Shown here: piece by piece, positions 1-5,436 of the stretch
Layout of the letters: every line of letters starts with the position of its first letter
Numbering within the stretch: the first letter of the stretch is position 1
Assembly: GCA_947565485.1 (NCBI GenBank)
Contig: CANOGG010000080.1
Location: 1-6,132, forward strand
Direction: 5' to 3'
Length of the DNA stretch: 6,132 bases
Origin: an uncultured Mycoplasma sp.
GTDB taxonomy: Bacteria > Bacillota_I > Bacilli_A > RF39 > UBA660
Translations under genes and position numbers: made by a program
Notes under the pieces: model-generated
What the model saw: only the letters and a program-made list of their open reading frames with translations
Database searches by the model: none
What the model was told of the DNA's origin: nothing

Positions 1-1155
1 CTTGCAAGTGAAGTTCCGAAAAGTGGTTATGTTTTGAATGAAGATACAACTAAGACAAAATGTAAGAATAAGGATGAGAGTTTTGCTGATATTATAATTA
101 CATATGAAAATGGAGGTTTAACATTTTCTAAATTAGTAAATGGTGGAGTTAAGTGTTATGTTTATTTAGATAAGAAAGCCAATGCCGCGGATAAAATACC
201 TGAGGGAAATCCTACTGATGATAATATGTTTGCGGGAATAACAGGAGATGGTGTTTATACTTGGACTAAAGGTGATTATTCTGGTGGGACACAACCTATC
301 AAATACTTTCGCGGAAATGTCAATAATAACTGGGTAGTATTTGGAAAAGATGGTTCAAACTATATTTGGTGGAGAATTATTAGAACCAATAGTAATGGCT
401 CACTAAGAATGATATATGCTGGAACGAGTTCTTCAAAGACGAGTGCGCCGGCGAAAACTGGAGGTGGTACTCAAATTGGAACGAAAGCGTATAATACAAA
501 TTATGATAATAATGCATATGTAGGATTTAAATATTCGAGTGGTCAAGTTCATGGAAATGGAACGGCATCGATAATATTAGGTGCAGAAAATTCTACGGAT
601 GCAACAACGTTATATGGATGGTATAATACAAAATTAAAGACAAATTACGGAAGTTTTATAGATTTAGATGCTGGCTTCTGTAATGATAGACAACCAAGTA
701 CAAGTGCATCATCGTTTAATGGAAAAGGTGGAACAGGTAGTACAAATACGTATTATGGAGCATATATAAGATTAATTACTAATAAAGCACCAAGTTTGTT
801 ATGTACAAGTGAAACTGATATATTTAAGACTTCAGTAGGCTTAATAACTGCGGATGAAGTAAATATGAGCGGAATAGGCTGGGATACAGCATTAAAAAAT
901 ACTAGTTCGTACCTGTATACGAATAGTAATTATTGGACAATGACTCCGTCTAGGTTTGCTGATGGCCATGGTTGGGCTTTAGTGTTTTTTGTAAATTCAA
1001 ATGGATGCTTGTACGACGTCTACAGTGATGTCATGAGCGATTACGGCGTGAACCTCGCTCGTGGTGTAAGGCCAGTAGTAAATTTGAAAGCTGATACAGT
1101 CTTTGTTTCGGGAAATGGAGAAGCCTCGACTCCGTTTGTAGTCGAGGGAACGTAA
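1..1155 (+). CDS. Surface/secreted protein with C-type-lectin-like C-terminal domain (5' partial)
   Basis: The reading frame is open from the first base of the window, so the gene starts upstream; 384 codons are visible before TAA. An internal TTG at 34 is not a convincing start. The first 60 residues contain two cysteines and a segment reading VKCYVYLDKK, resembling short cell-surface modules of gut Bacilli. The remainder is rich in Gly, Asn, Ser and Tyr, with a WWRIIRTNSNGSLRMIYAG core and, near the end, NYWTMTPS followed by a variable stretch and RGVRPVVNLKAD. That order (W-x-M-[ST]-P, variable segment, GVRPV) is typical of the C-type-lectin/formylglycine-generating-enzyme-like fold found in DGR target proteins. 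The likely role is ligand display or binding outside the cell; the ligand cannot be told. The signal peptide or anchor would be upstream. Codon use changes sharply at 1006-1056. Family placement is from recalled motifs, not a search. Confidence 0.8.
   Translation, partial: LASEVPKSGYVLNEDTTKTKCKNKDESFADIIITYENGGLTFSKLVNGGVKCYVYLDKKANAADKIPEGNPTDDNMFAGITGDGVYTWTKGDYSGGTQPIKYFRGNVNNNWVVFGKDGSNYIWWRIIRTNSNGSLRMIYAGTSSSKTSAPAKTGGGTQIGTKAYNTNYDNNAYVGFKYSSGQVHGNGTASIILGAENSTDATTLYGWYNTKLKTNYGSFIDLDAGFCNDRQPSTSASSFNGKGGTGSTNTYYGAYIRLITNKAPSLLCTSETDIFKTSVGLITADEVNMSGIGWDTALKNTSSYLYTNSNYWTMTPSRFADGHGWALVFFVNSNGCLYDVYSDVMSDYGVNLARGVRPVVNLKADTVFVSGNGEASTPFVVEGT
946..1080 (+). other. Candidate DGR variable repeat (VR)
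   Basis: This is the last part of the lectin-like domain, from the YWTMTPS motif to the GVRPVV motif. In codons 1-320 of the visible gene only 17 end in C. Between 1006 and 1056, 11 of 17 codons end in C (TGC, TAC, GAC, GTC, TAC, GTC, AGC, TAC, GGC, AAC, CTC). Such a run is expected when a template full of AAC codons is copied with adenine-specific mutagenesis: the first two bases vary and the final C stays. The position just before a fixed GVRPV tail fits DGR targets. No template repeat, reverse transcriptase or accessory (Avd) gene is in the window, so they would have to be upstream or elsewhere. Boundaries are approximate. Confidence 0.5.
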
Positions 1156-1163
1156 AAAAATTT

Positions 1164-1210
1164 AAGAACTTTTTTGGCTTATGTAACAAGTTTAAGAAAG
1201 TTCTTTTTTT
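1164..1210 (+). terminator. Rho-independent terminator of the surface protein gene
   Basis: AAGAACTTT (1164-1172) pairs perfectly with AAAGTTCTT (1197-1205). The stem can extend inward by U-A and wobble pairs, and a run of T follows to 1210. It begins 9 bases after the stop codon and separates this gene from the amidoligase operon. Confidence 0.85.
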
Positions 1211-1220
1211 GATGCAAAAT

Positions 1221-1249
1221 TTGACAAAGATAGAGTGATGTGATAAAAT
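1221..1249 (+). promoter_or_regulatory. Housekeeping promoter of the amidoligase operon
   Basis: A perfect -35 TTGACA (1221-1226) is followed by a 17-base spacer and -10 TAAAAT (1244-1249). The TGA just before the -10 also supplies an extended -10 TGN. Transcription should start near 1256, giving a leader of about 20 bases before the ATG at 1278. Confidence 0.85.
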
Positions 1250-1277
1250 ATTTGGGAATAAAAAAGGGGGTATCAAT

Positions 1278-2291
1278 ATGGATAAAAGGTTTGACTTTCT
1301 TAATATGGATGAAAATGATGAGCTAGCTAATTTATCGAAGAGAGAAATGTTATTTTTTATTCAACAGGTATATGATTATTATTTAACGTATAGATACAAT
1401 CTTAATTTGGCAAGAAATGAGACTTTTGGGGTTGAGCTTGAATATGAAAATATTGATAAGTCTTTAGTTGATGCTTATATTTGGAGAAAATTAAGAAGTT
1501 GGAAATCAATAACTGATGAGACTTTAGAATCAGGAGGCGAAGTTGTATCGCCGGTTTTGAGTGATAAGAGAAAGACTTGGGAGCAACTAAAACTTATTTG
1601 TGATTTTTTAAAGGATAATAAAGCTAATACGATGGGAAATGCGGGATTACATGTGCATGTGGGAACGCATATTTTAGGTCGTAATGTTGAGGCATGGCGG
1701 AAATTTATTAAAATGTATGTTTTATATGAGAGAGTTTTAATGCGATTTGCGTTTGGAGATAAAGTTAATGGAAGAGCTAAAATATTTTATTTTGCAAGGC
1801 CAGTTGGGTTAGAACTGTTAAATAAAATAGATAGGTTAAATTATGATATTGTAGTTGGAGATTTGTATAAGTTTCTTTATGATATATAATGTAATAAAGG
1901 TGTTGCTTTAAATGTTCGGAGTTTATATTTTAGAGATTATTTGAGTGATATGGGGACTTTGGAATTTAGACATTTTAATACTTCAAGAGAAGCGGCGATT
2001 GTACAAAATGATATAAATGTTGCAACAAATTTAGTAGGAGCAGTAGTTGCCAAAGGTGTTGATGAGTGTTTACTTGATTATAAAATAAAGAAGTTAAAAG
2101 AGCAAAATCTTAGTTGGAGAGATTATTATAGGCAATGTGGAAGTATTAGATTGGATGAGGCTTTAGAGTTTGCTGATTTGATTTTTAGTAATAATTTAGA
2201 TAAAGTGTATTTTTTGAGGCAGTATATTAAAGATTTTAATGAAGAGTCGATGCTAAAAGATACTCGTTTAGCAAGGGAGTTTGTAAGATGA
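1278..2291 (+). pseudogene. Amidoligase-family enzyme (Amidoligase_2, COOH-NH2 ligase) interrupted by an in-frame TAA
   Basis: The ATG at 1278 follows a GGGGG ribosome site (1266-1270) at 7 bases. The first open segment is 203 residues and ends at TAA 1887-1889. The same frame then continues without a frameshift to TGA at 2289-2291, 338 codons in all including both stops. Amidoligase motifs span both halves: FGVELEYE (residues 50-57), DETLESGGEVVSPVL (80-94), GLHVHVG (123-129), then TLEFRHFN (227-234) after the stop. Family members use acidic, His and Arg residues in such motifs for metal, ATP and substrate binding in ATP-dependent amide-bond formation. The truncated product would lack the EFR motif, so it is probably inactive unless the stop is read through or the halves associate. 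The second half has only an in-frame TTG at 1941 with a weak ribosome site. Alternatives are a recent nonsense mutation, a sequencing error or recoding. It overlaps the next gene at ATGA. Confidence 0.8.
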
Positions 2292-2764
2292 AAATGTTTT
2301 ATTATGTGGCTTATGGTAGTAATCTTAATCAGCAAGTGATAACGAGATTTTGTCCATCAGTGAGAGTTGTTGGTACTGGGGAGGTTAAAGGATATACACT
2401 CGCTTTTAGAAATAGGGGAGAAAGTGGTTATCTCACTGTTATTCCAGAGGTTTTAGAGTCAGTGCCGGTGGCAGTCTATCATATTTCTAAAAGAGAAGAA
2501 CCTTTTTTGGATAGATATGAGTGTTATCCTAGTTTGTATCGAAAAGAGTATGTTGATGTTTTTTTGGCAAGTGAGAAAATTAGAGGAATGATTTATATTA
2601 TGAATGATTATTACTTGGGAGTGCCGATGGAATATTGTTTACCGACAAAAGATTATTTTCTCACATGTTTGGCGGGATATCAGCAATTTGGTTTTAATTA
2701 TGATAAGTTAGAACAAGCGATAAATAATACGAGAAAAAAAATGATAAGTAATGGTAGGAGATGA
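2288..2764 (+). CDS. Gamma-glutamylcyclotransferase-like (AIG2/GGCT family) protein
   Basis: The predicted protein is 158 residues. It starts with YYVAYGSNL (YGSN at residues 9-12), the substrate-binding loop typical of the GGCT/AIG2 fold, and carries LDRYECYPSLYRKEY around residues 74-86, where the family usually has LDxxEG-x-Y-R; Glu78 is the likely catalytic acid/base. The usual Gly after that Glu is Cys79. Enzymes of this fold release 5-oxoproline from gamma-glutamyl amines or peptides; the substrate here is unknown. The ATG at 2288 is preferred over the one at 2294 because GGGAG (2275-2279) lies 8 bases upstream. It overlaps the amidoligase stop as ATGA, implying translational coupling and shared function. 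No signal peptide is seen, so it should be cytoplasmic. Confidence 0.85.
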   Translation: MKMFYYVAYGSNLNQQVITRFCPSVRVVGTGEVKGYTLAFRNRGESGYLTVIPEVLESVPVAVYHISKREEPFLDRYECYPSLYRKEYVDVFLASEKIRGMIYIMNDYYLGVPMEYCLPTKDYFLTCLAGYQQFGFNYDKLEQAINNTRKKMISNGRR

Positions 2765-2768
2765 TTTT

Positions 2769-3149
2769 ATGGAGAAATTAGGCAATTTTGATAAAGAGTT
2801 TAGAGAACTTATGATGATAGTAGGGCAAGAGATAGATTGTGTTTATTTTGATAATGGAGTGCTTAGAGAAATATCAGGAGTTTTACAAGAGGTTTATCCT
2901 TATGATTCAGTTTGTATTGATGAAGGTTATATAAACTTTTGGGGTGAGGGTAAAGCGATTCTTTATTTAATAAGTGATGGTAAAGTAATTTATAAGAATA
3001 AAGATGCGAGAAGGTATAAGGGAACTAACAGAGATGGAATAATGGCGCAAGTTATAGAACAGCAAAGAGTCTTAGGTTTTAGTGATGAACTGGCTGTACT
3101 TGCTGATTATTCAAGAGCGATTGGTGAGATTAAAATGGGAGGAAGATAA
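2769..3149 (+). CDS. Conserved-looking protein of unknown function, third gene of the amidoligase operon
   Basis: The predicted protein is 126 residues, starting at ATG 2769. That start is chosen over an upstream ATG at 2751 because a strong ribosome site, TAGGAGATGATT, begins at 2755 and is the same as the one used by the spoVID-like gene. The start lies 4 bases after the cyclotransferase stop. I do not recognise the family. The middle (about residues 18-75) alternates hydrophobic and polar residues like a small beta-barrel, with CVYFDNGVLREISGVL, PYDSVCI and NFWGEGKAILYLI; the C-terminal 45 residues look helical. There is no signal peptide, transmembrane segment or cysteine pair. Operon position suggests a partner, substrate or regulator of the amidoligase/cyclotransferase pair, but this is inference from location only. 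Confidence 0.75.
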   Translation: MEKLGNFDKEFRELMMIVGQEIDCVYFDNGVLREISGVLQEVYPYDSVCIDEGYINFWGEGKAILYLISDGKVIYKNKDARRYKGTNRDGIMAQVIEQQRVLGFSDELAVLADYSRAIGEIKMGGR

Positions 3150-3150
3150 A

Positions 3151-3176
3151 GGGTTAAGTTGGTTTGACTCTTTTTT
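3151..3176 (+). terminator. Rho-independent terminator of the amidoligase operon
   Basis: GGGTTAA (3151-3157) pairs with TTGACTC (3164-3170), a seven-pair stem with two G-U wobbles and a six-base loop. Six T follow (3171-3176). It begins one base after the stop codon of the third gene, so it closes the operon. Confidence 0.7.
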
Positions 3177-3185
3177 GGTGAATAA

Positions 3186-3208
3186 AAAAATAACTCAAGG
3201 TTATTTTT
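3186..3208 (-). terminator. rpmB: Rho-independent terminator of rpmB
   Basis: Read on the minus strand, AAAAATAAC (3208-3200) pairs perfectly with GTTATTTTT (3194-3186) around a five-base loop, and further T follow. The left arm includes the TAA stop of rpmB, so gene and terminator overlap. It faces the operon terminator at 3151-3176, giving a tail-to-tail junction. Confidence 0.75.
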
Positions 3209-3362
3209 CAAAAATTCTAGCTTCTCTAGCACTGGTTCGAACTTTGGTTCCATTTATAGTCTTTTTTTGAATATTAGGTTTTTGTTTCTTTTTAGTTGCA
3301 TTTAATGCATGACTTCTTGCGTTACCTGATAAAGGTTTTTTTGTTGTAATCTTTTTTGCCAT
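3201..3362 (-). CDS. rpmB: 50S ribosomal protein L28
   Basis: The predicted protein is 53 residues and strongly basic. The ATG at 3362 is fixed by a near-perfect ribosome site GGAGGTGG (3374-3367) four bases upstream; a longer reading frame up to 3404 would translate through that site. The sequence matches L28: PLSGNARSHALNATKKK (10-26), the family's GNxRSHAxxxTKR signature, then PNIQKK (29-34) and VRTSAREAR (41-49). L28 is a small protein of the large ribosomal subunit. This copy has no cysteines, so it is the zinc-independent (C-minus) form, and it is somewhat shorter than the usual 60 or so residues. It is the one clearly assigned gene on the minus strand, is monocistronic, and has its own promoter and terminator. 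Confidence 0.93.
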   Translation of the reverse strand: MAKKITTKKPLSGNARSHALNATKKKQKPNIQKKTINGTKVRTSAREARIFEK

Positions 3363-3394
3363 ATTGCCACCTCCAAATTTGTTTTTCTTATAAG

Positions 3395-3423
3395 ACTTTA
3401 TCATACTAATGGGGAAAAGTCAA
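3395..3423 (-). promoter_or_regulatory. rpmB: Promoter of rpmB
   Basis: On the minus strand, -35 TTGACT (3423-3418) is followed by a 17-base spacer and -10 TAAAGT (3400-3395). The leader to the rpmB ATG would be about 25 bases. The -10 matches consensus at four of six positions. It is divergent from the spoVID-like promoter 22 bases away, so the two may interfere or share control. Confidence 0.6.
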
Positions 3424-3438
3424 TTCATTTTAACGAGG

Positions 3439-3471
3439 TTGTGGTATAAAATTAGAAATAATTCATAATGT
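3439..3471 (+). promoter_or_regulatory. Promoter region of the spoVID-ysxE-like operon
   Basis: TTGTGGTATAAAAT (from 3439) holds an extended -10, TGG before TATAAA (3445-3450), without a good -35. The 11-base TTGTGGTATAA is identical to the promoter at 5592-5602. A second reading is a mother-cell sigma-E-like site: ATA (3446-3448) and CATAATGT (3464-3471) resemble that -10 (CATANNNT), although the 15-base gap is a little short and the start would fall almost on the ribosome site. The first reading fits better; the second would suit a coat gene. Confidence 0.45.
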
Positions 3472-3489
3472 TTTTTAGGAGATGATTTA

Positions 3490-4242
3490 ATGAATTGTAA
3501 AATACCTTTTACGAAAGATATTGATTTTGAGAAAAAACTTTATGAGATAACAAGTATTAGTTTGGAGCATGAGATAAAAACAGAGGGGACACTTTTAAAG
3601 GGAAATTTTATTGTTTCAGGGGATTTTAAGAGTCATGAGGTTAGTGTAAATAAAGAGGCTTTTTCGTATATTTTGCCTTTTGAAATCGATTTGACGGAAG
3701 AGATAGATACCAATACAGTTGAGTTTATGATTGATGATTTTACATATCAAATTGTGGATAGTTCGATTTTAAGAGTAAATATTGATTTTAATGTGCTTGC
3801 TAGTAAGAAAGAAATAGTAGAAGAGGAAGAAAAAAAGGAAGAGGTTGTGTTTAGAGATGCGGCGGAATTATTTCAAGATGATGTTAAGTCTTTAGAAGAG
3901 ATTGATAGTAAGGAGGAAGTTAGAGATGAGGCTGTGGTTTTAGAAGAAGCACAAGATAGTGAAGAGAAAGAAGAAATACAAGAAGATGTAAGAGAAGAGG
4001 TAGAAGTTTTAGAAGTTCAAAAAAAAGAAATGGTTAAAGAAAGTGAGGAGACAATTATTAATAGTTTTTCAGGTGTTAGTGATGGTTATGCGACGTATCA
4101 TATTCATATGGTAAGTGATGGAGAGTCAGTAGAGACTATTTGTACGATGTATGATTCAAATTTGGGGGTACTTGCGGATTATAATGATATTAGTAATTTG
4201 GCTAGTGGGGATAAATTAATTATTCCAGAAAAAAATGAATAA
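3490..4242 (+). CDS. spoVID: SpoVID-like LysM-domain spore coat morphogenetic protein
   Basis: The predicted protein is 250 residues. The ATG at 3490 follows TAGGAGATGATT, a near-ideal ribosome site. Residues 1-105 resemble the SpoVID N-terminal domain: TSISLEHEI, GNFIVSGDF, ILPFEIDL and FMIDDFTYQIVDSSILRV recall SpoVID's SISL, ISIP, FVFIDAFDYQL and DSRIL segments. Residues 108-190 are a very acidic Glu-rich linker, and 203-246 are a LysM domain (YHIHMVSDGESVETI to SGDKLIIPE). In Bacillus, SpoVID sits at the forespore surface, drives coat encasement and uses LysM to bind peptidoglycan precursor. This protein is less than half the length of the Bacillus one, mostly by a shorter linker. The next gene overlaps by 8 bases and resembles ysxE, which also follows spoVID in Bacillus subtilis. 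The homology is recalled, not computed. Confidence 0.82.
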   Translation: MNCKIPFTKDIDFEKKLYEITSISLEHEIKTEGTLLKGNFIVSGDFKSHEVSVNKEAFSYILPFEIDLTEEIDTNTVEFMIDDFTYQIVDSSILRVNIDFNVLASKKEIVEEEEKKEEVVFRDAAELFQDDVKSLEEIDSKEEVRDEAVVLEEAQDSEEKEEIQEDVREEVEVLEVQKKEMVKESEETIINSFSGVSDGYATYHIHMVSDGESVETICTMYDSNLGVLADYNDISNLASGDKLIIPEKNE

Positions 4243-5140
4243 TAGTTCAAAAGTTATTCAAGAATTAAAAGATATTTATAAACCATATAGGTTAACGAAG
4301 AAGAAAAATGTAACCATTATCGATTCGACTAGTGGTTCCTTTGTGGTTAAAGAAAAAAGTGATGAGCGGATAAAAGAAGTATACAGTTATTTAGCGAGTC
4401 GAAATTTTGATTATTTTCCCGAACTTTGTGGCAAAAATAGAAGTGATGTCAATATTTTTCAGTATATTGATGAGGCGGCAATGCCAAAGGAACAAAAAGC
4501 GATGGATATGATGGAGTTAGTGGGATTATTACATAATAAGACAACTTATTATAAAGAAATATCAGAAGATAAGTATAAAGAGATTTATGATAATATAAAA
4601 AATAATATTTTATATGTGAAAAATTATTATGATAATTTGTATAATATTTATATTGAAGAAGTTTATATGAGTCCAAGTCATTATTTACTCATGCGAAATA
4701 TTTATAAGATTTTTGCGGCGTGTGATTTTTGTATGGTGGAGTTAGATGAGTGGTTTGATGAGGCTCGTCAGGATTTAAAAGAGAGAGTGGTGCTCAATCA
4801 CAATAATTTAGCACTTGACCATTTTATTAAGAACAAAAAGGGATATTTGGTTAGTTGGGATAAGGCAAAGATTGATTCGCCGATTTTAGATTTGATTAAT
4901 TTTTATCAGAGAGAGTATATGGATTTAGATTTTGGTGTGTTGTGGGAGAAGTATTTTAAAAGCTATCCTTTAAGTTTAAATGAGAAAAAGCTTTTGTTTA
5001 TCGTTATTAGTGTTCCGCCGGTTATAGATATGGTGGGTGGTGAGATGGAAGTTACAAAGAGAATTAGGACATCTTTGGATTATTTGTTTAAAACAGAGAG
5101 TTTAGTGGAAATTTTTAAGACTAGCGATGAGGATAAATGA
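4235..5140 (+). CDS. ysxE: YsxE/CotS-like spore coat protein with degenerate aminoglycoside-phosphotransferase kinase fold
   Basis: The predicted protein is 301 residues. The ATG at 4235 lies inside the spoVID-like gene's end (8-base overlap) with no clear ribosome site of its own, so translation is probably coupled. The layout follows the APH/CotS kinase fold: FVVKEK with Lys39 as the beta-3 lysine, a helical C-lobe, LNHNNLALDHFI (188-199) where active kinases have HGDLHxxN, and VSWDKAKIDSPILDL (206-220) matching the IDWDxAxxGxxxxDL metal-binding segment, Asp209 kept. The catalytic Asp is Asn191 and the usual Asn is His196, so it is probably a pseudokinase or much weakened. CotS-family proteins are coat components in Bacillus; synteny with spoVID supports YsxE. 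No signal peptide or membrane segment is seen. No convincing terminator follows on this strand. Confidence 0.78.
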   Translation: MNNSSKVIQELKDIYKPYRLTKKKNVTIIDSTSGSFVVKEKSDERIKEVYSYLASRNFDYFPELCGKNRSDVNIFQYIDEAAMPKEQKAMDMMELVGLLHNKTTYYKEISEDKYKEIYDNIKNNILYVKNYYDNLYNIYIEEVYMSPSHYLLMRNIYKIFAACDFCMVELDEWFDEARQDLKERVVLNHNNLALDHFIKNKKGYLVSWDKAKIDSPILDLINFYQREYMDLDFGVLWEKYFKSYPLSLNEKKLLFIVISVPPVIDMVGGEMEVTKRIRTSLDYLFKTESLVEIFKTSDEDK

Positions 5141-5309
5141 TGCGAAATATGAGAAAGAAGAAGAGAGATATTTCAATTAAGAGAATAAAAAGATTGAATC
5201 GTAGAGGGAGAATGAGAGTTATGATGGTTTGATAAAATATTAAAATAGAGAGGGCAAAGAGAGCGAGAATGGTAAAGAGATTACCACCAAAATTACCGTT
5301 TGGACACAT
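5121..5309 (-). CDS. Small hydrophobic membrane protein, possibly spore-associated (hypothetical)
   Basis: The predicted protein is 62 residues. The ATG at 5309 is chosen because AGGTGATT (5320-5313) is a strong ribosome site just upstream; an in-frame GTG at 5318 lies inside that site. It opens MCPNGNFGGN, then two or three hydrophobic stretches (residues 11-25, 27-35, 39-58), with a short basic tail. A FGGN-type head followed by a hydrophobic helix is reminiscent of tiny YjcZ-like sporulation proteins of Bacilli, which are usually 25-40 residues, so the C-terminal half may be extra. A CATAAACTA element, like a mother-cell sigma -10 (CATANNNTA), lies upstream at 5333-5325. It runs antisense into the last 20 bases of the ysxE-like gene. 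Much of the hydrophobicity could reflect the purine-rich opposite strand. Confidence 0.45.
   Translation of the reverse strand: MCPNGNFGGNLFTILALFALSILIFYQTIITLILPLRFNLFILLIEISLFFFLIFRIIYPHR
5137..5232 (+). CDS. Tiny basic ORF coupled to the ysxE-like gene (doubtful)
   Basis: ATG ATG at 5137-5142 overlaps the ysxE-like stop as ATGA, with GAGG (5129-5132) in ribosome-site position. It would encode 31 residues, about 14 of them Lys or Arg, rich in Met, with no recognisable motif. The coupling geometry is good, but the ORF lies wholly antisense to the minus-strand hydrophobic ORF. At most one of the two is likely to be conserved, and I favour the minus-strand one. Confidence 0.2.
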   Translation: MMRNMRKKKRDISIKRIKRLNRRGRMRVMMV

Positions 5310-5324
5310 TTTAATCACCTGTTT

Positions 5325-5333
5325 TAGTTTATG
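5325..5333 (-). promoter_or_regulatory. Possible sporulation-sigma -10 for the minus-strand small gene
   Basis: On the minus strand, CATAAACTA matches CATANNNTA, the -10 consensus shared by sigma-E/sigma-K class promoters. It is close to the ribosome site (leader would begin near it), and I could not find a well-placed -35. It is listed because the neighbouring genes are coat genes. Confidence 0.25.
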
Positions 5334-5365
5334 CGAGAAAGTGTTTTGGAGATATTGATAGTGCC

Positions 5366-5394
5366 TACTTTTTAGCCGTGTAATTACTTTTTAG
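5366..5394. repeat. Two direct TACTTTTTAG repeats upstream of the small RNA promoter
   Basis: Identical 10-base copies at 5366-5375 and 5385-5394 start 19 bases apart, close to two helical turns. The second ends 9 bases before the -35 of the small RNA promoter. This is the usual place for an activator site, but two T-rich decamers can recur by chance in such AT-rich DNA. Confidence 0.3.
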
Positions 5395-5403
5395 AATTTA
5401 GAC

Positions 5404-5432
5404 TTGACTTATAGAGGGGGAGATTATAAAAT
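5404..5432 (+). promoter_or_regulatory. Promoter of the probable small RNA
   Basis: TTGACT (5404-5409), a 17-base spacer, then TAAAAT (5427-5432), the same -10 as the amidoligase operon promoter. An overlapping TATAAA (5425-5430) would give a 15-base spacer. The predicted start near 5438 coincides with the first hairpin. Confidence 0.65.
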
Positions 5433-5436
5433 TAGG

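Noticed and set aside
1031..1276. Minus-strand open frame of 81 codons opposite the end of the surface gene
   Set aside because: It runs across the VR, the terminator and the amidoligase promoter, has no ribosome site, and is explained by the coding strand opposite.
1941..2291. Separate gene for the second half of the amidoligase
   Set aside because: Its only suitable start is a TTG with a weak ribosome site, and family motifs continue in the same frame across the stop, so one interrupted gene explains it better.
2126..2335. Minus-strand open frame of 69 codons across the amidoligase/cyclotransferase junction
   Set aside because: It is antisense to two family-assigned proteins and has no start signal.
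3082..3270. Plus-strand open frame of 62 codons overlapping the third operon gene
   Set aside because: It is out of frame with a well-supported gene, crosses two terminators, and runs antisense into rpmB.
4449..4676. Minus-strand Tyr/Leu-rich open frame inside the ysxE-like gene
   Set aside because: It is wholly antisense to a well-supported gene and its composition is the complement of Asn/Lys/Tyr codons; no ribosome site was found.
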